From Acidobacteriota bacterium (GTDB lineage: Bacteria > Acidobacteriota > Terriglobia > UBA7540): DNA of 7,376 nucleotides. The notes under the pieces were generated by a model that saw only the letters and a list, made by a program, of their open reading frames with translations, was not told the DNA's origin and did no database searches. The stretch lies in assembly GCA_003224635.1 (NCBI GenBank), contig QHZK01000041.1, positions 1 to 7,376 on the forward strand. The letters are read 5' to 3'. Positions within the stretch are counted from its first letter, which is position 1. The number at the start of each line of letters is the position of its first letter. Below are positions 1 through 6,618 of the stretch, one piece after another. The translations under genes and the position numbers were made by a program.

Positions 1-845
1 CGCACGGGCAGAGCGCCGGCTTCCTGGGCAAGACTTTCGATCCCTTCGTCCTGAACGCCGACCCCTCGGACCCGAACTTCAAGGTTCCCGATATGCTCCC
101 GCCCGACTACATCGCCTCGGTCCGCGTCGACCGGCGGCGGAGCTGGCGCGACGAGATCGACAAGTCGGTTTCCTACTTCGAGTCGAGCCAGGACGCCAAG
201 CTCATGGACTCGACCTTCAACCAGGCTTACACGCTGATGTCGTCCGCCAAGGCGCGCGAGGCCTTCGAGCTCAGGCAGGAGTCTGACGACGCGCGCAAGA
301 AGTACGGGATGAACCGCTTCGGCCAGGGGTGCCTGCTGGCCCGGCGCTTGATCGAGCGCGACGTGCGCTTTGTGACCGTCAACATGTTTGAGACGGTCTT
401 CAACGAGATCACCTGGGACATTCACGGGTCGGCGCCGTTCAGCCCCATCAGTTGCTATCGCGATCTGGTGGGTCCGATGTTTGACAATGCCTTCAGCTCG
501 CTGGTCGAAGACCTGAACGACCGGGGACTGCTCCAGAACACGATGGTGGTGGCGCTGGGCGAGTTCGGGCGGACCCCCAAGGTCAATCCCGCGGGCGGGC
601 GCGACCACTGGCCGCAGTGCTGGACCATTGTGATGGCGGGCGGCCCCATCAAGGGAGGGCGGGTGGTGGGGTCGTCGGACGAAATCGGCGGCGCCCCGCA
701 AGACCGGCCCGTAAGCCCGGCGGAAGTGGCAGCCACGATTTACCACGGGCTCGGAATCCAACTGGACCTCGAGCTGCCCGGGCCGCAGAGCAGGCCCATC
801 CGGCTGGTGGATAACGGCGTCGAGCCTATCATGGAGTTGTTCTGA
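1..845 (+). CDS. DUF1501 family protein, C-terminal part (5' end outside window)
   Basis: The frame is open from base 3 and ends at TGA 843-845, giving 280 visible residues. DUF1501 proteins are usually somewhat over 400 residues, so roughly the last 60% is present. The first visible residues read HGQSAGFLGK, which matches the conserved substrate-side region of the family. Downstream signatures are WDIH (nt 414-425), GEFGRTPK (from nt 558) and GRDHWP (nt 597-614), followed by a glycine-rich MAGGPIKGG stretch and the usual end with a predicted helix around AAEVAATIYHGLG-like residues. The family belongs to the alkaline phosphatase/sulfatase-like superfamily; the conserved Asp and His residues are presumed metal ligands. 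Members are normally exported by a Tat or Sec signal, which would lie upstream and cannot be seen. No substrate is known. It precedes a DUF1549/DUF1553 gene by 171 bases, a common partnership. Family assignment is confident; enzymatic activity is inferred. Confidence 0.93.
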   Translation, partial: HGQSAGFLGKTFDPFVLNADPSDPNFKVPDMLPPDYIASVRVDRRRSWRDEIDKSVSYFESSQDAKLMDSTFNQAYTLMSSAKAREAFELRQESDDARKKYGMNRFGQGCLLARRLIERDVRFVTVNMFETVFNEITWDIHGSAPFSPISCYRDLVGPMFDNAFSSLVEDLNDRGLLQNTMVVALGEFGRTPKVNPAGGRDHWPQCWTIVMAGGPIKGGRVVGSSDEIGGAPQDRPVSPAEVAATIYHGLGIQLDLELPGPQSRPIRLVDNGVEPIMELF

Positions 846-854
846 AAGAAGTCT

Positions 855-882
855 TCAGTTGTCAGTGGTCAGTTCTCAGTTT
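855..882. repeat. CAGT-type heptamer tandem repeat, four units
   Basis: Four 7-base units follow each other: TCAGTTG, TCAGTGG, TCAGTTC and TCAGTTT, with a decaying fifth (CTCAG) after them. The array begins 9 bases after the stop of the DUF1501 gene and is non-coding. The core CAGT and the 7-base period are shared with the longer array at 6619-6674, so both belong to one kind of short tandem repeat. Heptamer arrays of this style (STRR) are known from cyanobacteria, and I recall similar ones in Acidobacteria. Function is unknown. Confidence 0.7.
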
Positions 883-893
883 CTCAGCCCGGC

Positions 894-957
894 TGTAGCG
901 GCGCTCTGTGAGCGCCGTCGGCGGTCCCCCAGTGGGCAGGCTCAGACCCCGGCTACA
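894..957. repeat. Small palindromic REP-like element with terminal TGTAGC/GCTACA
   Basis: A perfect 7-bp stem GGCGCTC (900-906) / GAGCGCC (910-916) around a TGT loop extends to 8 bp with C899-G917. It lies inside a 64-bp segment whose ends, TGTAGC (894-899) and GCTACA (952-957), are inverted repeats. The end sequence resembles the GTAGCG/CGCTAC ends of the element at 5052-5140, so the two may be related. No T-run follows the hairpin, so it is not a typical factor-independent terminator. The boundaries rest on short matches and are tentative. Confidence 0.5.
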
Positions 958-1016
958 ACGCGGGCCACGACTGCGATCATTGCCAATTATTCCGCAGGGG
1001 AGGCGAAGGTTAAGCC

Positions 1017-3677
1017 ATGACGGAGTTCTTCAAAAGAAAGTCTGCCCTTTTATTTCTCCTCGTCATCATCTCAGTAGCGGCCGTTCTGTCGAGCAGTTAC
1101 CTGTTGTGTTCCGACGCCGCGCCAGCTCAGGACGACTGGTCTAAGGCGGCACAGAAAGCGCCTGAGAAGAAGGCTGCCTCGCCAGACACGAAGTCGGCTG
1201 CGTCGCTCCGGCCAGTTGCGGCTCACGCCCTAACGAAGGCTGGGCAAAAGGCAGCGGCGCTGCGCGAAATCAAGATTCTTCCCTCCGACGTCCCGCTCAC
1301 CGGGCCTCGCGCGAGCCAGCGGCTCGTGGTGGAAGCGCTGTTCGACGACGGTCACCAGGAGGACGTAACTGCCCAGGCCAAAGTTTCTTCTGCTAACCCG
1401 CAGGTCGCCGCGCTTGACCTGGGATTCGTCAAGCCCGCCTCGGACGGCGAGGCCACGATTCGCGCGAGTTTTGAGGGACACGAGGCCACAGCGCACGTGC
1501 GAGTGAAGGATTCCGCCGCGCCCTTCGTGTGGAGCTTCCGCAACCACGTCCTGCCGGTGATGACCAAGATGGGCTGCAACTCGGGACCTTGCCACGGCGC
1601 CGCCGCGGGCAAGAACGGCTTCAAGCTGACGCTCCGCGGCTATGACCCCGAGGTTGACTACTACACGCTGACGCGCCAGTCGCTGGCGCGACGCACCGAA
1701 AGGCTCGAGCCCGCCAAGAGCCTCATCCTGCTCAAGCCCACGCTCACGATTTCCCACGGCGGCGGACGGCGGTTCCCGGTGGGGTCGCCGGAGTACCAGG
1801 TGATCTCAGGCTGGATTGCGGCGGGGATGCCGCCTCCCCAGGACTCGGACCCGCGCATCGAGGACTTGGAAGTCCTGCCCCGGGAGGCGTCATTGCGTCG
1901 CGACGCCGAGCAACAGTTGCTGGTGCGGGCCAAGTTTTCGGACGGCCACGCGGAGGACGTCACCCGTTGGGCGAAGTTCACGAGCGGCGACCTGGGAGTG
2001 GCCAATGTCGATGGTTCCGGCCGCGTCAAGATGAGCGGCTACGGCGAATCCCCCGTGACCGTCTACTATCTGAGCCATGTTACCTTCGCGCGGGTGAGCG
2101 TGCCCTTCCCGGCCGTCATCGACAAGGCCGTGTTCCAGAAGGCGAAGCGCAACAACACCATCGACGACCTGGTGCTCAAGAAGCTCGAGACCCTGCACAT
2201 CCCGCCTTCCCGACAGACTACGGACGCGGAGTTCATCCGGCGCGCATATCTGGACACGGCGGGCATTCTTCCCACGGCAGCGGAGACCGAGAAGTTTCTG
2301 GCTGACCGCTCCCCCGACAAGCGGGGCCGCCTCATCGACGACTTGATCAAACGGCCGGAGTTCGTCGACTACTGGGCCTACAAGTGGTCAGACCTGCTGC
2401 TGGTCTCGAGCAACAAGCTTTCGAGCGAGGGGATGTGGAGCTACTACAACTGGATCCGCCAGAGCGTCGCCGCCGACCAGCCCTGGGACCAGTTCGTGCA
2501 TGAGATTGTCACCGCGACTGGCAACGCCCGCGAGAGTGGCGCCGCCAACTACTGGGTCATCCACCGCGACCCGACCGACATCGCGGAGAACATCACCCAG
2601 GCGTTCCTGGGGACCACCATCACCTGCGCTCACTGCCACAACCATCCGCTCGATAAGTGGACCCGCAAGGACTACTTCGCCATGGCCAATCTGTTTTCTC
2701 GCGTGCGCCTGAAGACCGGCGAGCCGGCGACCTCGAAACCCGGTTCCGGAACCATTCTCCAGGACGTCACCGTGTACTCCAGTCCTACGGGTGAATTTGA
2801 TTATCCGCCCCTGAACCGGCCGCTCCAGCCGCAGCCGTTGGACGCGAAACCCCTGCCGCTCGACTCGCCCGTCAACCGGCGCGCATACTTTGCCGACTGG
2901 CTGACCTCGCCGAGCAACCGGTATTTCGCCCGCGCGCTGGTAAATCGCGTGTGGCGGAACTTCATGGGCCGGGGACTGGTGGAGCCGGCCGACGACATGC
3001 GCTCGAGCAATCCGCCGAGCAACGAAGAACTGCTAAGCGCCCTCACCCAGGACTTCGTGAGCCACGGGTTCGACGTCAACCACCTGATCCGGACGATCAT
3101 GAATTCCGCCACCTACCAGGCCGCGTCCGAGCCCACACCCGAAAACGTCCAGGATGAGAAATACTATTCGCACTACGTCATTCGACGGCTTCCGGCGGAG
3201 GTGCTCCTCGACGCCTTTTCCCGGGTCACAGCGGTCCCGGAGAAGTTTGACGGATATCCCTTGGGCATGAGGGCGCTGCAGTTGCCGGATACGGCGGTGG
3301 ACTCTTACTTCCTCACCGCCTTTGGCCGCCCGGCGCGCCAGCAGACCCGTGAGAGCGACCGCACGTCCGAGCCGAGCATCACCCAGGCCCTGCACGTCAT
3401 CAACGGGGACACTCTGAACCAAAAACTGCGTGCGTCAGGGGGCTCGGTCGACATGCTGCTCAAGCTCGGCCTTTCGGACGAACGGATTGTCGACTACCTT
3501 TTCTTGTCGGCTTTCAGCCGCTACCCGACAGACTCGGAGCGCCGCAAGATCGTCGAAGACCTCGAGCCCGCCGGGGCAAAGTCACCTGCCGACGGCGACG
3601 TCGACTCGCGCCGGGCCGCGGCTATCGACGTGGCGTGGGCGGTGCTGACCAGCGAAGAGTTCATGTTTAACCATTAG
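1017..3677 (+). CDS. Exported multidomain protein: Big-like, cytochrome-like, Big-like, DUF1549 (PSCyt2), DUF1553 (PSD1)
   Basis: 886 residues. A basic N-terminus and a hydrophobic stretch (about 9-30) make a Sec signal or N-terminal anchor. An Ala/Lys/Pro-rich linker follows to about 80. A Big-like beta domain (about 84-165) comes next, then a cytochrome-like module (about 170-280) with C187-x4-C192-H193 in place of the usual CxxCH. A second Big-like domain spans about 282-363; its DGHAEDVT (309-316) copies DGHQEDVT (111-118) of the first. DUF1549 covers about 378-563, with C537, C540, H541 in CAHCHNHP. DUF1553 covers about 618-875, with conserved NRVWRNFMGRG (643-653) and LSAFSRYPTDSE (830-841). 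The start is ATG 1017 with GAAGG at 1005-1009 and a stronger AGGGGAGG at 996-1003 slightly far upstream; the signal peptide right after it supports it. Domain order is typical of the family, whose biochemical role is unknown. The two Cys/His motifs suggest covalent haem or metal binding outside the cytoplasm (inference). Its usual neighbours, DUF1501 and cytochrome-WD40, are both nearby. Confidence 0.94.
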   Translation: MTEFFKRKSALLFLLVIISVAAVLSSSYLLCSDAAPAQDDWSKAAQKAPEKKAASPDTKSAASLRPVAAHALTKAGQKAAALREIKILPSDVPLTGPRASQRLVVEALFDDGHQEDVTAQAKVSSANPQVAALDLGFVKPASDGEATIRASFEGHEATAHVRVKDSAAPFVWSFRNHVLPVMTKMGCNSGPCHGAAAGKNGFKLTLRGYDPEVDYYTLTRQSLARRTERLEPAKSLILLKPTLTISHGGGRRFPVGSPEYQVISGWIAAGMPPPQDSDPRIEDLEVLPREASLRRDAEQQLLVRAKFSDGHAEDVTRWAKFTSGDLGVANVDGSGRVKMSGYGESPVTVYYLSHVTFARVSVPFPAVIDKAVFQKAKRNNTIDDLVLKKLETLHIPPSRQTTDAEFIRRAYLDTAGILPTAAETEKFLADRSPDKRGRLIDDLIKRPEFVDYWAYKWSDLLLVSSNKLSSEGMWSYYNWIRQSVAADQPWDQFVHEIVTATGNARESGAANYWVIHRDPTDIAENITQAFLGTTITCAHCHNHPLDKWTRKDYFAMANLFSRVRLKTGEPATSKPGSGTILQDVTVYSSPTGEFDYPPLNRPLQPQPLDAKPLPLDSPVNRRAYFADWLTSPSNRYFARALVNRVWRNFMGRGLVEPADDMRSSNPPSNEELLSALTQDFVSHGFDVNHLIRTIMNSATYQAASEPTPENVQDEKYYSHYVIRRLPAEVLLDAFSRVTAVPEKFDGYPLGMRALQLPDTAVDSYFLTAFGRPARQQTRESDRTSEPSITQALHVINGDTLNQKLRASGGSVDMLLKLGLSDERIVDYLFLSAFSRYPTDSERRKIVEDLEPAGAKSPADGDVDSRRAAAIDVAWAVLTSEEFMFNH

Positions 3678-3693
3678 CTGTTCGCGTGGCATT

Positions 3694-3810
3694 TTTGGAG
3701 TGCGGAAGCTCGGTTCCGCTTTGGCCGGCGACGAGGGTCGAACTAGCAGCGTTTTCCGCGCCAGCAAGCTGCGCAACTACAAAAGCGGCGGCAAGCCGCC
3801 GCACTCCAAA
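3694..3810. repeat. MITE/REP-like palindromic element, copy 1
   Basis: This 117-bp unit starts with TTTGGAGTGCGG (3694-3705) and ends with the exact inverted copy CCGCACTCCAAA (3799-3810). Just inside the left end is a hairpin GCGGAA/TTCCGC (3702-3707 with 3714-3719). At the right end is an 8-bp palindrome GCGGCGGC/GCCGCCGC around AA (3785-3802). It starts 16 bases after the stop of the DUF1549/DUF1553 gene and carries no transposase. It is tandemly repeated with a 134-base period, and the first 47 bases (3686-3732) equal 3820-3866. I recall similar GGAGTGCGG-ended repeats as widespread in Acidobacteria and Verrucomicrobia; that is memory, not a search. Confidence 0.85.
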
Positions 3811-3827
3811 GCTGTTCAGGTGGCATT

Positions 3828-3941
3828 TTTGGAGTGCGGAAGCTCGGTTCCGCTTTGGCCGGCGACAAAGGTCAAACTGGCGCGTTTTCTCCGCCAGCAA
3901 GCTGGCTCAACCCAAAGCGGCGGCAAGCCGCCGCACTCCAA
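3828..3941. repeat. MITE/REP-like palindromic element, copy 2
   Basis: This is the second tandem copy, 114 bp, with the same ends (TTTGGAGTGCGG at 3828-3839 and CCGCACTCCAA at 3931-3941) and both internal hairpins (3836-3841 with 3848-3853; 3917-3934). The two ends are nearly identical to copy 1, while the middle (about 3867-3913) has base changes and a net 2-base loss. That pattern suggests the paired ends are what is preserved. Together the copies occupy most of the 311-base gap at 3678-3988; apart from them the gap holds only the ribosome-binding site of the next gene. Confidence 0.85.
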
Positions 3942-3977
3942 GGCCCTTCGCTCCAGGTATTGCATCGCAAGGAATTC

Positions 3978-3983
3978 AGAGGA
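3978..3983 (+). promoter_or_regulatory. Ribosome binding site AGAGGA deciding the methyltransferase start
   Basis: AGAGGA lies 5 bases before ATG 3989. The same frame stays open upstream to 3686, but that stretch is translated repeat DNA with no comparable site. This therefore fixes the start at 3989. Confidence 0.75.
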
Positions 3984-3988
3984 CGCGA

Positions 3989-5035
3989 ATGTCGACGACT
4001 CCACAGGCTGAGGGTCGAAGTGGCGCGGATGCGGCTTTGACCCCGGACCGAATCCTGCACGCGGGTTTCGCATTCTGGGGCGCGAAGGCGCTGCTGAGCG
4101 CGATTGAGCTGGGTCTATTCACCGAACTCGCTCGGAGCCCCTTGGACGCGGAGGGCCTCACCGGGCGGCTCGGGCTGCATCCTCGCAGCGCCCGCGATTT
4201 CTTTGACGCTCTCGTGGCGTTGCGGATGCTCGAGCGTCACGAAGGCCGGTACTCCAACGCTCCCGACGCCGACCTGTACCTGGACCGCGCCAAACCGACG
4301 TACATCGGCGGCATGCTGGAGATGGCCAACGCCAGATTGTATCCGTTCTGGGGCTCGCTCACCGAGGGGTTGCGCACCGGTCGGCCGCAGAACGAGATCA
4401 AGGGGGGCGAGAACCTTTTTGACGCCATCTACCCCGACCCGGCTCGCCTCCGCCTCTTCCTCTCCGCCATGACCGGTTTCACCATGCCGACGGCGCGGGC
4501 GCTGGCCAGAAAATTCCCTTGGGATAATTACAAAACATTTGTGGATATTGGAGCGGCTCAGGGCGCCGTACCTGTGGAGGTTGCCCTCGCGCACCCTCAC
4601 CTCTCCGGGGGCGGGTTCGACCTGCCACCCGTTGGCCCGATTTTTAACGAATACGTCGCCTCGTTCGGGCTCAGCGGCCGCTTGCGTTTCTGTCCGGGCA
4701 GCTTCTTCACCGACCCGCTGCCTTCTGCTGACGTCCTGATCATGGGGCGCATCCTCCACGATTGGAACCTGGAAGAAAAACGCATGTTGATCAGGAAGGC
4801 TTACCAGGCGCTTCCCAAGGACGGCGCCTTCCTCGTGTGTGAGATGCTGATTGACGACGAGCGCCGGGACAACCTCATGGGACTGCTCATGAGCCTGAAC
4901 ATGTTGATCGAGACGCCCGGGGGATTCGACTTCACCGGCAGGGATTGCTGCAGCTGGCTGCGCGAGGCGGGATTCCGCGAAACGCGCGTGGAGCACGTCC
5001 AGGGGCCGGATTGGATGGTGGTTGGGATCAAGTAG
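3989..5035 (+). CDS. SAM-dependent O-methyltransferase, acetylserotonin/hydroxyindole O-methyltransferase type
   Basis: 348 residues, the usual length for Methyltransf_2-type enzymes. Residues about 17-105 form the helical, winged-helix-like dimerisation domain (GAKALLSAIELGLFTEL and later HPRSARDFFDALVALRML). The Rossmann-fold catalytic domain begins near 180: motif I is VDIGAAQGA (185-193), a variant of the common D-x-G-G-G-x-G; the acidic residue after strand 2 is in GFDLP (209-213). SxD at 246-248 leads to RILHDW (254-259), where H257 is at the position of the catalytic base in plant O-methyltransferases; LPKDGAFLVCE (275-285) follows. The C-terminal SWLREAGFRETRV (322-334) is typical. 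It would transfer a methyl group from S-adenosylmethionine to a hydroxyl of a small, probably aromatic, molecule in the cytoplasm; the substrate cannot be read from sequence. It is unrelated in type to its exported neighbours and is bracketed by two repeat families. ATG 3989 is chosen because of AGAGGA at 3978-3983 and because upstream in-frame codons are repeat DNA. Confidence 0.9.
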   Translation: MSTTPQAEGRSGADAALTPDRILHAGFAFWGAKALLSAIELGLFTELARSPLDAEGLTGRLGLHPRSARDFFDALVALRMLERHEGRYSNAPDADLYLDRAKPTYIGGMLEMANARLYPFWGSLTEGLRTGRPQNEIKGGENLFDAIYPDPARLRLFLSAMTGFTMPTARALARKFPWDNYKTFVDIGAAQGAVPVEVALAHPHLSGGGFDLPPVGPIFNEYVASFGLSGRLRFCPGSFFTDPLPSADVLIMGRILHDWNLEEKRMLIRKAYQALPKDGAFLVCEMLIDDERRDNLMGLLMSLNMLIETPGGFDFTGRDCCSWLREAGFRETRVEHVQGPDWMVVGIK

Positions 5036-5051
5036 GGCAACTCAAATGGGA

Positions 5052-5140
5052 GTAGCGTAACTTCCGCTCTTGGAAGTTGCGGCTCGGCGGCCCTTCCGAA
5101 TGGAAAGACCGCAAGATTTGAACAGCGAATCTTGCGCTAC
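5052..5140. repeat. 89-bp MITE/REP-like element with two hairpins, second family
   Basis: The ends GTAGCGTAA (5052-5060) and TTGCGCTAC (5132-5140) are inverted repeats with one mismatch. Inside are two strong hairpins. One is a 10-bp stem 5056-5065 with 5072-5081 (one G-T pair, loop GCTCTT). The other is a perfect 9-bp stem CGCAAGATT (5110-5118) / AATCTTGCG (5128-5136). It lies wholly between the methyltransferase stop and the WD40 gene start. Its sequence differs from the 3694-3941 elements but shares the GTAGC/GCTAC ends with 894-957. No transposase is present. Confidence 0.8.
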
Positions 5141-5152
5141 GGCTACTTGGTC

Positions 5153-5158
5153 GAGGAA
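5153..5158 (+). promoter_or_regulatory. Ribosome binding site GAGGAA deciding a GTG start
   Basis: GAGGAA ends 4 bases before GTG 5163. The in-frame alternatives, TTG 5070 and ATG 5100, lie inside the palindromic element at 5052-5140 and would put about 20-30 unrelated residues before the signal peptide. Confidence 0.7.
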
Positions 5159-5162
5159 ATCT

Positions 5163-6614
5163 GTGAAGGACTTGTCTGCCAATGAAACGCGGCGGCGGAC
5201 GCTGGTTGCGGTTGGGTTTCTTCTTGCCGTGGCGCTCGCAACCGGAAGCGGAGTTCGACTCTCGCGCGGTGCGGCCGCAGCGCGACCGCGAACGCCTGGG
5301 CCGTCGGCTGGGCCCTCGAACGCCGCACCCGGCTTTGCCGGCCAGATCGAGCCCCTCCTGGTCAAGAACTGCTTGGCCTGCCACGCCAGCGCCACCAAAA
5401 TGGGCGGGCTCGTGATGGAGAGCTACGCCTCGCTGATGAAGGGCGGAGCGCACGGACCCGTCATTGTTCCCGGCAAAAGCGGCGAGAGCAGGATGGTCCT
5501 GATGCTGGAAGGCAAGGTCCAGCCGCGGATGCCCTTCGGTGGCGACCCGCTTCCAGCGGCCGACATCGCCGCGATTAAGACCTGGATCGACGCCGGCGCC
5601 AAGGGACCCGCGCCGGGAGAAGCTGCGGCGCCCGCGCCCGCCTTGACCATCCCTGACATCAAGCCGCAGGTCCTCGTGGTCTCGCCCGTGGGATCGATCG
5701 CCTATTCGCCCGACGGCAAGCTCCTGGCCGTGGGCGGCTACAAAGAAGTGCGACTGATGGACGCGGCCAGCGGCAAAGCGGTGGCGACGCTCTCCGGCCA
5801 CGCTGACTTGGTGCGATCGGTGGTCTTTAGCGCCGACGGTAAATGGCTTGCCGCAGCGGGCGGGCTGCCGGCGCGCTCGGGTGAAATCAAAATCTGGGAC
5901 GTCGAGAGCCATCAGCTCCTTCGCACGGTGGAGGGTCACAAGGACTGCATTTACTCCGTGGCCGCGAGCCCCGACGGGAAAATTGTAGCCTCGGCCAGCT
6001 ACGACAAGCTGATCAAGCTGTGGGATGTTGCGACGGGCAAGGAGCTCCGAACGCTCAAGGACCACATCGACGCGGTCTTCGCCGTCGCTTTCAGCCCCGA
6101 CGGGAAGCGCCTGGCCTCGGGCTCGCAGGACCGCACCGTCAAAGTGTGGGACGTGGCGAGCGGTCAGCGGCTGTTCACGCTGAGCGACGCCCTCGACGGC
6201 ATCACGACGATTACTTATCACCCGTCCGGAAAGCAAATAGCCGCCGCCGGCTACGACAAGACGATTCGCGTGTGGGACCTCACCGACAAAGGCGGGACGC
6301 TCGCGAACTCGATGATCTCGGACGAGGACATCATTCTGCAGCTGGCTTATTCCCGCGACGGCAAAGTGCTGGTCTCGACCTCGGCGGACCGCTCGATAAG
6401 GTTTCGCGACGCCGTCACGCTGAATCCCATCAAGGACCTGGACGATCAACCCGACTGGGTCGAGGCCATCAGCATCAGTCCTGATGGAAAGTGGTTGGCT
6501 GCGGGACTATACAACGGCACCGTGAGCATTTACGATTGCGCGACTTACAGCCAGGTGCTGGGTCCGCTGGTGGCCTTTGAGCCTTACAAGCCCGCGACCA
6601 CGACCGCGGAGTGA
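5163..6614 (+). CDS. Exported c-type cytochrome (PSCyt1-like) fused to a seven-bladed WD40 propeller
   Basis: 483 residues from GTG 5163. Basic residues at 10-12 and a hydrophobic stretch (about 13-29) form a signal peptide or anchor, followed by an Ala/Pro/Arg-rich linker. Residues about 57-150 are a cytochrome-like domain with one CLACH haem-binding motif (C70, C73, H74) and M123 in RMPFGG as a candidate distal ligand; IKTWIDAGA (138-146) is its usual last helix. Seven WD40 repeats follow at about 174-202, 213-247, 259-289, 301-331, 344-373, 386-417 and 430-459. Blades 2-5 are canonical, with SPDGK turns and IWD, LWD, VWD, VWD ends; blades 1, 6 and 7 are degenerate. Seven is the number needed for a closed propeller. 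The protein should work outside the cytoplasm, with one haem and a protein-binding platform. Such fusions often lie beside DUF1549/DUF1553 and DUF1501 genes, so it may dock with the 886-residue protein (inference). The start follows from GAGGAA at 5153-5158; longer in-frame starts lie in repeat DNA. Confidence 0.92.
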   Translation: MKDLSANETRRRTLVAVGFLLAVALATGSGVRLSRGAAAARPRTPGPSAGPSNAAPGFAGQIEPLLVKNCLACHASATKMGGLVMESYASLMKGGAHGPVIVPGKSGESRMVLMLEGKVQPRMPFGGDPLPAADIAAIKTWIDAGAKGPAPGEAAAPAPALTIPDIKPQVLVVSPVGSIAYSPDGKLLAVGGYKEVRLMDAASGKAVATLSGHADLVRSVVFSADGKWLAAAGGLPARSGEIKIWDVESHQLLRTVEGHKDCIYSVAASPDGKIVASASYDKLIKLWDVATGKELRTLKDHIDAVFAVAFSPDGKRLASGSQDRTVKVWDVASGQRLFTLSDALDGITTITYHPSGKQIAAAGYDKTIRVWDLTDKGGTLANSMISDEDIILQLAYSRDGKVLVSTSADRSIRFRDAVTLNPIKDLDDQPDWVEAISISPDGKWLAAGLYNGTVSIYDCATYSQVLGPLVAFEPYKPATTTAE

Positions 6615-6618
6615 GACA

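Noticed and set aside
912..1013. Short in-frame peptide with CDHC just before the DUF1549/DUF1553 gene
   Set aside because: It has no start codon with a ribosome site, overlaps a palindromic element and ends at TAA before ATG 1017; one CxxC in about 30 residues is not evidence of a gene.
1104..1109. Possible lipoprotein signal (C31 after SSSYLL) in the 886-residue protein
   Set aside because: The residues before the cysteine (Y-L-L) do not fit a lipobox, so a Sec signal or membrane anchor is the safer reading.
908..1144. 78-codon + strand frame overlapping the start of the DUF1549/DUF1553 gene
   Set aside because: It begins in repeat DNA and mostly overlaps the real gene in another frame with Arg/Pro-rich composition.
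3686..3988. In-frame 101-residue N-terminal extension of the methyltransferase
   Set aside because: It is a translation of the two tandem palindromic repeats (repeated ECGSS and AAASRRTP-type peptides), has no family similarity, and a good ribosome site lies before ATG 3989.
4115..4996. Open frame of 293 codons on the - strand opposite the methyltransferase
   Set aside because: The + strand protein has clear family motifs; the antisense product shows none and its frame is explained by base composition.
5070..5162. Upstream TTG 5070 or ATG 5100 starts for the WD40 gene
   Set aside because: Both fall inside the 5052-5140 repeat and would bury the signal peptide about 20-30 residues further in; GTG 5163 has GAGGAA at suitable spacing.
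5028..6449. Long open frame of 473 codons on the - strand opposite the WD40 gene
   Set aside because: It is the complement of a confident WD40/cytochrome gene, has low-complexity Arg/Gly/Val-rich sequence with no domain, and reflects GC-rich third positions.
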